From Streptomyces sp. CA-210063 (GTDB lineage: Bacteria > Actinomycetota > Actinomycetes > Streptomycetales > Streptomycetaceae), in NCBI RefSeq assembly GCF_024612015.1, contig NZ_CP102512.1, positions 10,602,001-10,666,000 on the forward strand: a stretch of DNA of 64,000 nucleotides, given 5' to 3'. This document shows positions 27,639 to 36,851 of the stretch, one piece after another. Below the pieces are notes generated by a model, which saw only the letters and a program-made list of their open reading frames with translations, was not told the DNA's origin and ran no database searches. The translations under genes were made by a program, and so were the position numbers. The stretch's first letter is position 1. Each line of letters begins with the position of its first letter.

Positions 27639-28298
27639 ATGGTCTGGTCGCTCATACGACGCCGACGGGCTGACGCGAGGCGCCCGGTCCCGGACGCGTG
27701 CACCCCCGGCCGTCACGCCCTGTCCACCCCGCGCCTGCTGTTCTACGCCCCGGTGACCCAACTCGACGCGTTGGCGGCCATCGCCACCGGCGCGGACCCC
27801 GAGGCCCAGCGCTGGCAAGGGAATCAGGCCGACCAGGTCGTACCGGACGCCGACATCAGACGGTCTCTGCTCCGTATGCGTCCGGCCGACGCCACCCGCC
27901 TCCTGACCAACCCCGAGCTGGCCGAGCCCTTCGAACCCGGCCCCGAGATGCCCGAGCTCCTGGTCTGTGTACGCCGCGACACCGGTCGCTACGCCGGATG
28001 CCTCGAACTCGACCACGACAGGGGCGAGATCGGCGGCAACCTCGCCCCGGACCACCGCGGCCAGGGCCTCGGCGCGGAACTGTTCCTGGCGGGCGCGCTG
28101 TGGGCCCACGGCCACGTCGGTCTGCCGACGGTACGGGCGGGCACGGCGACGGCGAACGTCGCATGCCGCCGCGCCCTGGAACGCGCAGGCTTCGTCCCGG
28201 CCCCCGGACCTCCCCGCCACACCCTGCCCGACGGCCGCGAGTTGGACAGCGTCTGGTTCCAGCACGAGGGCGCCGTGTCGACTTGCGCGAGAGCCTGA
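27639..28298 (+). CDS. GNAT family N-acetyltransferase, 219 aa
   Basis: The acetyl-CoA-binding motif A is visible as GNLAPDHRGQGLGAELFLAG (R/QxxGxG/A), followed by the typical TATANVACRRALERAGFV helix-strand and a C-terminal beta strand. ATG 27639 is chosen as the likely start. The frame is open for another 150 codons upstream, but that part is antisense to recombinase debris. Substrate unknown; the family acetylates amines of small molecules, peptides or ribosomal proteins. Confidence 0.8.
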   Translation: MVWSLIRRRRADARRPVPDACTPGRHALSTPRLLFYAPVTQLDALAAIATGADPEAQRWQGNQADQVVPDADIRRSLLRMRPADATRLLTNPELAEPFEPGPEMPELLVCVRRDTGRYAGCLELDHDRGEIGGNLAPDHRGQGLGAELFLAGALWAHGHVGLPTVRAGTATANVACRRALERAGFVPAPGPPRHTLPDGRELDSVWFQHEGAVSTCARA

Positions 28299-28339
28299 GG
28301 CAGGGGTTGGGGGGGCGGAGGAGTGCGTCGCCGCTCAGA

Positions 28340-28927
28340 CTCGGCCGTGTCCAGCTCGAACCCGAGAGGAGCGGGCAGCGACACGGTCAGCCCCGCTTGT
28401 GCTGGGGGCTCTTGGCGTAGGCGTCGCCGGACGGCTCGGAGTGAACCGTCACCTCGCCCTTCTCGCGATCGACCAGGAGGTAGACCGGGATGCCGACGCG
28501 GGCATAGCCGAGAGGCGCCTTCTCCCGGTCGCGATCGGCGGTGCTGTCCGAGGTGACTTCGGCGACGAGGAGGACGGCGGAGGGGTCGTGCCATTTGTCT
28601 TTGTCGTCGAAGTTCCCTTGGGGCGATGACGAGGTCGGGGACGACGTGACCCGTTACGGAGCGCCCGGGGACGTTCAGGCCGATGCCGGTGAACGAGCGC
28701 AGGGCCTGATCGCGTCGCCGGTCGACGACCTGCGCGGCGATCTCCGACACGATCTCCGCATGCTGTCCGCCACCCAGTGACGTCACGCAGATCTCCCCGT
28801 CGATCAGCTCGACGCGCCAGCACTTGGGGGCCATCGCGCCGAACAGTTCGAAGACCTGCTCCACGCCCGCCCCCTCGGGGGCGGGCGCGAACAGCTCTGC
28901 TGCCGACATCGTGGTCGTGGACCTCAT
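28340..28927 (-). pseudogene. Uma2-type PD-(D/E)xK nuclease gene with two compensating frameshifts
   Basis: The start (EQVFELFGAMAPKCWRVELI and GQHAEIVSEIA) and VVPDLVIAP match Streptomyces Uma2 proteins. Near 28625 the homology jumps to another frame (GNFDDKDKWHDPSAVLLVAE, GIPVYLLVDREKGEVTVHSE) and meets TGA at 28389-28387. Near 28395 it returns to the first frame (VSLPAPLGFELDTAE). A +1 and a -1 change would cancel. The long open frame (312 codons) therefore encodes about 75 nonsense residues in the middle and loses the ExK part of the active site. This is a dead gene unless the indels are sequencing errors. Confidence 0.75.
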
Positions 28928-29262
28928 TCCCCGAAGCCACCTTCACAGCGGGGGCCGACGACTCACGCCGAGATTCAGGAGCCCTTCACCCGAACGAGCT
29001 GGTTTTTACGTTTCCGTGGTTCCAGCGGATGATCCAGTCACCGCCGGGCGCCACGACCGCGTTGCGTGCACCTGCTCCTCGCTCTCCGGACAACAGCGCC
29101 GCTTTCCGGCCACCAGCAGCCGCATAGGTGGCGGAATTTCGCGCAACCGCACCCCAACCGCTCGCGTCCCTGCTGACGATCGTGGCTCTCTGGTTGACGA
29201 TCGCACCTCGCTCATTTCCACGAATCCAATGGCACTCAACGAACACCGAACGGGGACCTGAC

Positions 29263-30276
29263 ATGAGCACCTCAACCCTGACTACGCGGCGTCACATCGC
29301 CGCCGCGGCTGCCCTCGCCTCCGCCCTCGCGGTCGGTATCACGGCGACCGCTCCGCTCGACACCGCCGAGGCGCAGCCGGCCGCCGCCGCGAACGCCGCC
29401 GCGGCCGCATCCTGGCCGACGGTGAAGTCGGGCCAGCGGGGCACCGACGTCACGACCGTCCAGCTGCTGCTGAACCAGCGCGGCTACAGCCTCAAGGCCG
29501 ACGGCGTCTTCGGCTCCGGCACCGCGGCCAAGGTCAAGTCCTTCCAGAAGGCCAAGGGCCTCAAGGCGGACGGCATCGTCGGCCCCAACACCTGGGCCAA
29601 GCTCATCGTCACCGTCAAGAGCGGCTCCAAGGGCTCCGCCGTCAAGGCACTCCAGCTCCAGCTGACCGACAACGGCTACGCCACCAACGCCGACGGCGCA
29701 TTCGGCGCCCGTACCGCCGAGAAGGTCCGCGCCTTCCAGAAGGCCAAGGGCCTCCAGGCCGACGGCATCGTCGGCGCCAACACCTGGGCCGCGCTCGTCC
29801 GGGGCGGCGGCAGCAGCGGCGGCGGCGGGGGCGCGGTGACCCTGAAGTTCGACAAGGGCACCGTGACCAACTCGAAGCTGTACGTCCTCAAGGGCGGCAA
29901 GGTGATCGCCAGCTACCGTGCGGGATCCGGCACCATCACGAACGAGTGCACCACGGGCAAGGGCTGGCTGCCCACCGCTACCTACAGCATCGGCGGCCAC
30001 TGGAAGAACTACAACGGCAGCCTGATCAAGGGCTACGCGATCCGCCTCGCCGACAAGCGCTGCAACAACGGCAAGGGGACCCTGCGCACCGAGCTGTTCA
30101 TCCACAGCGAGATGACCAGCGGCGGCGGCCAGGGCTCCACCGAGCAGACACGCTGGGACGGCGTCGGCGACTACAAGTCGGCTGGCTGCATCAAGCTGCA
30201 CCCCAACGACATCAAGAGCCTGTTCAAGCAGCTGGACAAGAACGGCTGGCCGAAGTCGCTGACGGTCGTCAACTGA
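29263..30276 (+). CDS. Secreted L,D-transpeptidase with two peptidoglycan-binding domains, 337 aa
   Basis: A signal peptide (TTRRHIAAAAALASALAVGI, Ala-rich cleavage region near 37-49) leads to two tandem PG_binding_1 domains, about residues 52-115 and 117-180, each ending in GIVGxNTWA. A Gly/Ser linker (GGGSSGGGGG) precedes a YkuD catalytic domain. The catalytic His281 (FIHSEM) and Cys309 (SAGCIKLHP) are present. The enzyme should make 3-3 cross-links in the cell wall or attach proteins to it. ATG 29263 follows CGGGGA. The gene ends at one of the strongest hairpins in the window. Confidence 0.92.
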   Translation: MSTSTLTTRRHIAAAAALASALAVGITATAPLDTAEAQPAAAANAAAAASWPTVKSGQRGTDVTTVQLLLNQRGYSLKADGVFGSGTAAKVKSFQKAKGLKADGIVGPNTWAKLIVTVKSGSKGSAVKALQLQLTDNGYATNADGAFGARTAEKVRAFQKAKGLQADGIVGANTWAALVRGGGSSGGGGGAVTLKFDKGTVTNSKLYVLKGGKVIASYRAGSGTITNECTTGKGWLPTATYSIGGHWKNYNGSLIKGYAIRLADKRCNNGKGTLRTELFIHSEMTSGGGQGSTEQTRWDGVGDYKSAGCIKLHPNDIKSLFKQLDKNGWPKSLTVVN

Positions 30277-30288
30277 CCCGCTGAACGC

Positions 30289-30334
30289 CGGGTGCCCGGG
30301 CGGGGATGTGTCCACATCCCCGCCCGGGCACCCG
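30289..30334 (+). terminator. Very strong hairpin terminator of the L,D-transpeptidase gene
   Basis: A 22-bp perfect inverted repeat (30289-30310 and 30313-30334) with a 2-nt spacer lies 13 bp after the stop. It would also stop transcription from the opposite side. Confidence 0.85.
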
Positions 30335-30379
30335 CGTGCGGTCCATCAAAAGAGCCCGGCAAGTGCACGAGTACGGCCG

Positions 30380-31060
30380 TCACCCGCACACCCTCCGATA
30401 CGGCGCGTCCGGTACGTACGTCTCCCACTCCGCCCTCGTCAGGGCCACGTTTCCCGCGCGGGCGCAGGCATGGGTGGTGGCGCGGGTGGGGTCGACGGGG
30501 TAGTGCTGGAGGGGGACGCGGTCGCCGCCGACCAGGAGGGTGGTGTTGTCAGGACTGAAGGCGAGGGAGCGGATGGGCTCGCCGGGGGTGGGGAAGGGGC
30601 CGCCGAGGGTCTGTTGAGTGGTGGTGTCCCAGAGGCGGAGGGTGCCGGCGTCGCCGCCCACGGAGAGGGTCTGGCCGTCGGGGCTGAACGCCAACGCGCT
30701 GATGTGGCCGCCCTGGACGAGGTCGAGCGCGGCGCTCCGCGTGAAGCCGTGGCGGGCGATGCGGTTGTCGCCGACGACCAGATCGTTGCGGGGACTGAGG
30801 GCGAGCCGCCCGCTGGCCTGGCCGGGGTCGGTGATGGATCCGTCCAGCGGTGGCTGGCGTTGTCCCACATCTCGTTGACCGGCTCGCCGGTGGCCGGGGT
30901 CCGGGTGATGAAGGGCGCTGCCGTCGGAGCTCAGGCCCAGGGCGGTCACGGGTGTGCCGGACTCGGTCGTCGACAGATCCAGCGTGCTCTGCCGGTGGTC
31001 GTGGGTGAGCTCCCAGACGGTGAACCGCTGCGGGGCGGGTCGTGGTGGCCGCCGCGGCGG
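30380..31060 (-). pseudogene. C-terminal fragment of a WD40-repeat protein, frameshifted
   Basis: Blades are recognisable as ALAFSPDGQTLSVGGDAG plus TLRLWD and SLAFSPDNTTLLVGGD. The ending CARAGNVALTRAEW then YVPDAPYRRVC is the characteristic last strand and tail of Streptomyces WD40 proteins with HTH or STAND N-termini. A frameshift near 30870 scrambles one blade and there is no N-terminal part. It could be a remnant of a gene like the one at the left edge of the window. Confidence 0.7.
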
Positions 31061-31205
31061 TGCCGGGTGCGGAGACGCCGGCAGGCGGCGGGCGTCTGTA
31101 GCTGCAGTTGGCGGATCGGACTGGCCGTACGCGCAGTCAACCGCGACCTGCCGGATGTGGAAAAGCCTTCGACCGACCACACGCCGATCCGGCACCCTCC
31201 CCAGC

Positions 31206-32327
31206 ATGACCACGCCGTCCTTCATCCCCGGACTGGAACTCTCCCGCCGCTTCTACCTCGAAGCCGTACGGCCCCTGTTGGACGAGGCCGCCCCCGGGAT
31301 TACCCACTCCGCCGCCCGCCTCGGCAGCGGCTCGGAAGTCCTCGGATTCGACACCGCCCGCTCCGCCGACCACGAGTGGGGGCCCCGCCTGCAGATCTTC
31401 CTGCACCCGCAGGACGTCAACCACCACAGAGCGAGGATCACGGCACTGCTCTCCGAACGCCTGCCGAAGACCTTCAGCGGCTACCCGACACACTTCGCCC
31501 CCACCGGCGAATCGGGCATCCGGGTCATGCAGACGACCGACGGACCGGTACACCACCGAGTCGAAGTCACAGACCCAGGCGCCTGGTTCACCGCGCAACT
31601 GGGCTTCGACCCGAGCAAGGACATCACCCTGGCGGACTGGCTGGCCACCCCCACTCAGCTCCTCGCCGAGGTCACTGCCGGTGCCGTCTTCCACGACGGA
31701 CTCGGCCAGCTCGCACCAGCCCGCGCCACCCTCCACTGGTACCCCCACGACCTCTGGCTCTACCTACTCGCCTGCCAGTGGCAACGCATCTCCCAGGAAG
31801 AAGCCTTTGTCGGGCGCTGCGGCGAAGTGGACGACGAAATCGGCTCCGCCATCGTCGCCGCTCGCCTGGTGCGCGATCTGATGCGACTCTGCCTGCTCAT
31901 GGACCGCCGCTACCCGCCCTACAGCAAGTGGCTCGGCAGCGCCTTCGCCCGCACCCCCCAGGCACCCGCCCTCAGCCCGGTCCTCACCGCGGCCCTCGCC
32001 GCCACCGACTGGCACACCCGCGAACATCACCTGGCCCACGCCTACGAGGCCGTCGCGGCCACACACAACCAACTCGGCCTCACCGACCCTGTCGACCCCA
32101 CCACGCGGCCTTACCACGCCAGACCCTTTCAGGTCCTGCACGCCGAACGCTTCACCGCGGCGCTGACCACCCGCATCACCGACCCGGCCCTCCGCACCCT
32201 GCCGACGATCGGCAACGTCGACCAGTTCATCGACGGCACCGACGTCCTCAGCCATCCGGAACTGACACGCGCCGCCACCCGCGCAACCGTCTGCTTTCCC
32301 CCTGAGACCTCCGTCTCAAAGCAATAG
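31206..32327 (+). CDS. DUF4037 domain-containing protein, 373 aa
   Basis: The N-terminal half has a nucleotidyltransferase-like pattern (GLELSRRFYLEAVRPLLDEA, then GSGSEVLGFDTARSADHEWG) with the two acidic residues DHEWGPRL that mark DUF4037. The C-terminal part is helical (RLCLLMDRRYPPYSKWLGSAF). It is probably a cytoplasmic minimal nucleotidyltransferase; the substrate is unknown. ATG 31206 starts the conserved domain. There is no Shine-Dalgarno, so a leaderless transcript is possible. The C-terminal end has drifted codon use but no break. Confidence 0.82.
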   Translation: MTTPSFIPGLELSRRFYLEAVRPLLDEAAPGITHSAARLGSGSEVLGFDTARSADHEWGPRLQIFLHPQDVNHHRARITALLSERLPKTFSGYPTHFAPTGESGIRVMQTTDGPVHHRVEVTDPGAWFTAQLGFDPSKDITLADWLATPTQLLAEVTAGAVFHDGLGQLAPARATLHWYPHDLWLYLLACQWQRISQEEAFVGRCGEVDDEIGSAIVAARLVRDLMRLCLLMDRRYPPYSKWLGSAFARTPQAPALSPVLTAALAATDWHTREHHLAHAYEAVAATHNQLGLTDPVDPTTRPYHARPFQVLHAERFTAALTTRITDPALRTLPTIGNVDQFIDGTDVLSHPELTRAATRATVCFPPETSVSKQ

Positions 32328-32469
32328 AGGGAGAGAGCGAAGCCGCCTGACAATGGGGGACGTTCATCTGTACGCCGCAGGGGAGCCAAGGCCGTACGCC
32401 GACAGCAAGGCTGCCGGTGTCTCACAAACTGACGTGCGTTGCACATTGCCGTCCGTGCACACTCCACGC

Positions 32470-33315
32470 ATGGGTGCTGACATCGTCGTATCGCTTCAGG
32501 AGAAGGCTCTGCTGCATGTCGCGGCTTCATGTGGAGGAGGGCCGCTCGCTGGGGATCTCCGAGTGACGATGCACTTTCATCCCGACCGTCCCGCAGAGGA
32601 TCGTCCGATCCTGGCCCAGATGGTGGAAGACGGTGTTTACCGGTCACAGTTCGTGACAGGCACGAGCAACGGTGGTCTGACCGCTCACCCTGGTGGAGAC
32701 CGGTGGCGTTGGGAGAGTCGTATCTTCGGCGGTGCGTACGACGAGGCCCCGGCTGACCAGCGCCCCGTATACGGTGCGCTGAACTATCGCCGTGATCCGG
32801 TCGGTGGTGCACCGCGGTTCGGCTCTTCGTACTTCAGACTCAACACCGAGACCCTGAGACGCACCACTTTCTGTTACCCCGACAGTTCGACCGAGCCTTC
32901 CCACTTCGGCATAGCCGACCGCTGCTCGCTCATCGAACTGGCTGAGGCGAGCAAGTTGGACGCCCTGGACTGTCACATCGAGGCACAGATTCACGGACGG
33001 GTCAGGTTCGACTGTGACGTCGAGGCGCTGGTGCTGGACCCCAGCTATCGCGGCACAGAGGTTGGATTCGCAGCTCATCGCCTCCCGTGCCCAATCGAAT
33101 GGCATCCAGGTTTCCGGCTCAGCGTGGCTGAACTACGGCGTCACTCAAGCTACCGGGGACAGGAATACGTTGACCTGGGTGCTGAGATCGCCGTCGATGG
33201 CCTGCTCAACCCCAAGGTCATCGGGGATGCCGCCCGCACTGGCCGATACGGCCTTCAGGACCTCAAGAAGGTCTGGCACTGCCTGGCACGCTTCGGAGAG
33301 CGCACCGCCTGCTGA
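32470..33315 (+). CDS. DUF3626 domain-containing protein, 281 aa
   Basis: The family signature is clear in VTMHFHPDRPAEDRPILAQM, FGSSYFRLNTETLRRTTFCY and HGRVRFDCDVEALVLDPSYR, ending with LPCPIEWHPGFRLSVAELRR. Several conserved His, Asp and Arg residues suggest an enzyme, but no activity is established. ATG 32470 is preferred; the frame could also start at 32353. No good Shine-Dalgarno is seen at either. Confidence 0.8.
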   Translation: MGADIVVSLQEKALLHVAASCGGGPLAGDLRVTMHFHPDRPAEDRPILAQMVEDGVYRSQFVTGTSNGGLTAHPGGDRWRWESRIFGGAYDEAPADQRPVYGALNYRRDPVGGAPRFGSSYFRLNTETLRRTTFCYPDSSTEPSHFGIADRCSLIELAEASKLDALDCHIEAQIHGRVRFDCDVEALVLDPSYRGTEVGFAAHRLPCPIEWHPGFRLSVAELRRHSSYRGQEYVDLGAEIAVDGLLNPKVIGDAARTGRYGLQDLKKVWHCLARFGERTAC

Positions 33316-33700
33316 CCAGCAACGTCACCTCGGGGCCGGACAGGCTGGGCTGCTGAGCAATTACCTGATAGGGCGTCACTCAGTCAGCGCCTCTTGGATG
33401 CGTGGGCGGCTGGCGGGCTGGCCGGGTAGTAGGAGTTCGGGATGCTCGCTGCTGGCAAGCGGCCCCAGGGCTGCGCGCGACCGGCCTGTGGTGGTCTGCT
33501 GTTCGATGAGACGAACCAGCGTTGTTGAGACTCCTTGAATTTCCCCACCCTCGCTCTTCGCCGAGTTGATTGCGGGCTCAACCAGGAGGCGCACCCCCTA
33601 CCAAGCCGACTGTGGCGCGCATCACATTGACCTCATGTCACGGACTGGCTCGCAGCTTCCATCCACTGGTCGTCAACAGCGAGCGGAGGAAGGCAAAGCG
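33316..33700. promoter_or_regulatory. Upstream region of the FAD oxidoreductase-ECF41 operon
   Basis: No gene is seen. The sequence holds TGTCAC at 33636-33641 and CGTC at 33671-33674, resembling the two halves of ECF41 promoters, but the spacing is far longer than the usual 16 or so bp. The Shine-Dalgarno GGAGGAAGG at 33686-33694 belongs to the oxidoreductase. Confidence 0.35.
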
Positions 33701-34912
33701 ATGAGCACACAGCACGAAACCGGCACGGTGACCACCACCCACGACGTTTTGATCCTGGGCGCGGGTTATGCGGGCATGTCCGCAGCCATACAGCTCGCGA
33801 CCCGGGTCAAGCGGCGCGAGGATGTGCAGGTGACCCTGGTGAACGCGCAGGAGCGGTTCACCGAGCGGCTGCGGTTGCACATGACGGCGACAGGGCAGCA
33901 GCTCGCCGAACTGAGCATTCCAGAGCTGCTGGAGGGGACGGGCGCACAGTTCGTGCGTGGCTGGGTGACGGCGGTGGATGCGGACGCACGGACGGTGCGC
34001 ATCGACGACGACCGGGTGCTGCACTACGACACGCTGGTGTACGGCTTGGGCAGCGTGGCCGACACGACTGCGGTGCCGGGCGTCGACGACCACGCGTACA
34101 CCCTCAACAGCCCCCAGGACGCCGAGGTGCTGGCCGACCGGCTGGCGCGGCTCGGAAGCGGCACGGTGGTGGTGGCCGGCAGCGGGCTGACCGGCATCGA
34201 GTCGGCTGCGGAGATCGCCGAGCGGTACCCGGAGCTGAACGTCGTACTGCTGGGCCGGGACGAACCTGGTGCGGCCATGAACCCGAAGGCCAGGACGTAC
34301 CTGCAGTCGGCGCTCGACCGCCTCGGCGTCCGGGTGCGCAGCGGCGTCGAGGCGGTGAAGGCGCTGCCCGGGTCGGTCGAACTGGCGGGCGGGGAGAGCA
34401 TCGCCGCCGATGTCGTCCTGTGGACGAGCGGTACGCGGGTGTCGCCGTTGGCAGCAGCCGCCGGACTGGCCGTCGACGAACGTGGCCGTATCGTCACCGA
34501 CACCGCGCTGCGTTCGGTGTCGCACCCCGATGTGTACGCCATCGGTGACGCCGCGGCGATCCGCCAGGGGTACGGCGTCATGCATGGCACCTGCCAGGGC
34601 GGGATGCCGACCGGTGTGCACGCCGCGGTGTCGATCGTCCGAGCGCTGAAGGGCAAGCGGCCCAAGTCGTTCCGCTTCGGCTACTACCACACGCCGGTGA
34701 GCCTGGGCCGGCAAGATGCAGTCGTGCAGTTCACCCGTCCCGACGACAGCCCGCGGCGCATTCATATGACCGGCCGGATGGCGGTCCGGTATAAGGAGAC
34801 GGTGAGTGCCGCGCCCTGGTCGACCTTCGGTCGTATGAAGAAGATGCCCGCTTCGGGCGCGTTCTGGCCGCACGGCGGTCGCTTCACCCGCGTCGCCGAG
34901 GGTGCCGAGTGA
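33701..34912 (+). CDS. FAD-dependent pyridine nucleotide-disulphide/NDH-2-like oxidoreductase, 403 aa
   Basis: Two dinucleotide-binding motifs are present: an N-terminal FAD site (VLILGAGYAGMSAAIQLA) and a central NAD(P) site (VVVAGSGLTGIESAAEIA). The FAD-contacting DVYAIGDAAAI motif is near residue 280. This layout is that of type II NADH dehydrogenase and related FAD oxidoreductases. The start ATG has a near-perfect GGAGGAAGG 6-7 bp upstream. The stop overlaps the GTG of the sigma factor gene, so the two are co-translated. ECF41 sigma factors are typically linked to oxidoreductases of this kind, so it is probably the target of the neighbouring sigma factor. Confidence 0.9.
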   Translation: MSTQHETGTVTTTHDVLILGAGYAGMSAAIQLATRVKRREDVQVTLVNAQERFTERLRLHMTATGQQLAELSIPELLEGTGAQFVRGWVTAVDADARTVRIDDDRVLHYDTLVYGLGSVADTTAVPGVDDHAYTLNSPQDAEVLADRLARLGSGTVVVAGSGLTGIESAAEIAERYPELNVVLLGRDEPGAAMNPKARTYLQSALDRLGVRVRSGVEAVKALPGSVELAGGESIAADVVLWTSGTRVSPLAAAAGLAVDERGRIVTDTALRSVSHPDVYAIGDAAAIRQGYGVMHGTCQGGMPTGVHAAVSIVRALKGKRPKSFRFGYYHTPVSLGRQDAVVQFTRPDDSPRRIHMTGRMAVRYKETVSAAPWSTFGRMKKMPASGAFWPHGGRFTRVAEGAE

Positions 34913-35814
34913 GCGCCGACCAGCAGGTTTTTCACGAGTATCGCAGGCTGCTGTTCTCCGTGGCCTACCGCGTCCTCGGCTCCGCGGCCGACGCCGAGGA
35001 CGCGGTGCAGGACGCCTGGATCAAGTGGTCGTCCGCCGACCGTTCCCAAGTCGCCGATCCCAAGGCGTACTTGACGCGGATCGTGTCCAACCTGGCGCTG
35101 GAACGCCTGCGTTCCACCCGGCACAAGCGCGAGACCTACGTCGGCCCGTGGCTGCCCGAGCCCATCCTCACCAGCGGCGACACCGCCGATGCCGTCACGG
35201 ACGCCGAGTCGGTGTCGATGGCGATGCTGGTGGTGCTGGAGACGCTGAGCCCGCTGGAGCGCGCGGTCTTCGTGCTGAAGGAGGTCTTCGGCTTCAGCCA
35301 CGCCGAGATCGCGGAGGCGGTGGAACGGTCCGAGGCGGCGGTACGACAGGCCGCGCACCGTGCGCGTGAGCACGTACGGGCCCGGAGGCCCCGGTTTGTG
35401 GCCGACCGCTCTCGGCAGCGCGAGGTCACCGAGCGGTTCTTCGCCGCAGCGACCGGTGGTGACATCAACACCCTGATGGAGCTGTTGTCCCCGGACGTCA
35501 CCCTGTGGACCGACGGCGGCGGAAAGGTCCGTCAGGCGCTCAAGCCGGTCGTGGGAGCGCGGACGGTGGCCTCGTGGTTCGCGGCCATCGGCACGGTCAC
35601 CTACCAGGGCGTCCAGCCCGCCGACATGCGCGCCGAGCTCGTCGAGATCAACGGCGGTCCGGGCATGGTGTTCAGCGCCCCGGACCGGGTGATCGCCGCC
35701 GTCACCTTCGACTTCGACGCCGACGGTCGTATCACCGCCATCCACAACGTCGCCAACCCCGACAAACTTCAGGCCATCACGGACGGCACCGCCCACGACG
35801 TCGCGACGCGGTGA
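34909..35814 (+). CDS. sigJ: ECF41-family RNA polymerase sigma factor (SigJ-like), 301 aa
   Basis: Region 2 (YRRLLFSVAYRVLGSAADAE, then EDAVQDAWIKW) and region 4 (LSPLERAVFVLKEVFGFSHA) are clear. A C-terminal SnoaL/NTF2-like extension begins near residue 170 and carries the ECF41 hallmark WTDGGGKV. In ECF41 proteins this extension modulates activity and replaces a separate anti-sigma factor. The GTG start at 34909 overlaps the preceding stop (GTGA). A hairpin follows the gene. Self-regulation with the upstream oxidoreductase is likely. Confidence 0.92.
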   Translation: MSADQQVFHEYRRLLFSVAYRVLGSAADAEDAVQDAWIKWSSADRSQVADPKAYLTRIVSNLALERLRSTRHKRETYVGPWLPEPILTSGDTADAVTDAESVSMAMLVVLETLSPLERAVFVLKEVFGFSHAEIAEAVERSEAAVRQAAHRAREHVRARRPRFVADRSRQREVTERFFAAATGGDINTLMELLSPDVTLWTDGGGKVRQALKPVVGARTVASWFAAIGTVTYQGVQPADMRAELVEINGGPGMVFSAPDRVIAAVTFDFDADGRITAIHNVANPDKLQAITDGTAHDVATR

Positions 35815-35830
35815 GCGTTGGGCGGGAACT

Positions 35831-35853
35831 ACCCTCGGACGGCAACCGAGGGT
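35831..35853 (+). terminator. Terminator of the oxidoreductase-sigma operon
   Basis: A perfect 8-bp stem (ACCCTCGG / CCGAGGGT) with a 7-nt loop lies 16 bp after the sigma factor stop. Confidence 0.6.
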
Positions 35854-36197
35854 CGGCCCGGAAGGGTCCGCTCACCCTTTGACCGGTCATGGTCGCGACC
35901 GCTGGGAGGCCGGGCGGACCCGCTTCACCGACAACAGCCGGCTCGCGGGGTGAGGAACAAGAGCAGGTCTGGCCTACGAGGTGAGCGGAATTTCAAGAAG
36001 CGCCATCACCTTGCACTGGCGCAACCAGAACGCACGCCATCCAGGCGTCCTGGCCGCGCAGTGCCGGGAACGCGCCCGTGTCCGCAGCGAGAAAGGCATC
36101 CGCTGGGGCGGCTGCCCTCTCAACCCAGCGGTCTGACCGCCCGCCCCGTGATCGTCGGCGGTCCAGCCGAGCGGCCTCACCCCGGGAGCGAGCCCCG
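35854..36197. other. Gap with possible short remnant
   Basis: About 340 bp. A plus-strand stretch near 36001-36135 reads HWRNQNARHPGVLAAQCRER and ends in KGIRWGGCPLNPAV before a stop, protein-like but without start. It may be a tail of a lost mobile-element gene. Nothing firmer is seen. Confidence 0.3.
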
Positions 36198-36851
36198 TCA
36201 GGGCGTTTCGGGCTTGCGGGCCAGGAGGCAGGCGTGCGGTCTGTTCACGCGTCCGCCGGGCTCCTGTTCCAGTCTCGCGGTGACGACGAGTCCGGCCTGG
36301 CCCAGCAGGTCGACCATGCGGTCCAGGGGCAGGAGGTACGACTCGTAGGACACCGGACGGCCATAGCCGTGGGTCGGCTGCAGCCGCTCATTGCCGACAT
36401 AGTCTCCCCAGAGCAGGTAGCCGCCGGGCGCGAGCGTGCGGTGGAACTCGGCGAACACATCCGGCAGCCACTGCGGGGGCGTGTGATGGGTGGAGTACCA
36501 GGCCAGGATGCCGCCGAGCTCGTCGTCCCTCATCTCCAGCGCGGTCATCGAGCCCTCGGTGAACCGCAGGTTCGGATAGGCGTGCCGGGCCAGCCCGACC
36601 ATCTTCGGCGACAGATCGACGCCGAAGACGGACAGCCCCAGCCCGGCCAGGTGCGCCGTCACGCGTCCGGGGCCGCACCCCAGGTCCGCGACCGGCCCCA
36701 GACCGGCCGTCCGCACCAGTTCGGCAAACCCCGCCAGCATCGCGCGTGACATCGGGTCCATCTCGGCCGGAGGCGGGACGTGTTCGACGTAATCGGCGGC
36801 GATCGTGTCGTACGACTCGCGGACGGCGGTCAGAAAGGAGAGCTCAGCCAT
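36198..36851 (-). CDS. Class I SAM-dependent methyltransferase, 217 aa
   Basis: The SAM-binding motif I is VADLGCGPGRVTAHLAGLG with the acidic motif II residue in SVFGVDLSPKMV. Post-motifs ALEMRDDELGGILAWYS and RTLAPGGYLLWGDYVG match the Methyltransf_11/25 families. It is cytoplasmic and its substrate unknown. The ATG at 36851 lacks an evident Shine-Dalgarno and overlaps, base for base, the ATG of the divergent plus-strand frame (CATG), which is unusual. Confidence 0.87.
   Translation of the reverse strand: MAELSFLTAVRESYDTIAADYVEHVPPPAEMDPMSRAMLAGFAELVRTAGLGPVADLGCGPGRVTAHLAGLGLSVFGVDLSPKMVGLARHAYPNLRFTEGSMTALEMRDDELGGILAWYSTHHTPPQWLPDVFAEFHRTLAPGGYLLWGDYVGNERLQPTHGYGRPVSYESYLLPLDRMVDLLGQAGLVVTARLEQEPGGRVNRPHACLLARKPETP

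Noticed and set aside
28449..28946. Separate 165-codon minus-strand gene
   Set aside because: Only its lower half matches Uma2; it is the second frame of the frameshifted Uma2 gene and not a distinct gene.
33636..33674. ECF41 promoter (TGTCAC ... CGTC)
   Set aside because: The two halves are nearly 30 bp apart, while known ECF41 promoters have about 16 bp; kept only as a weak note.
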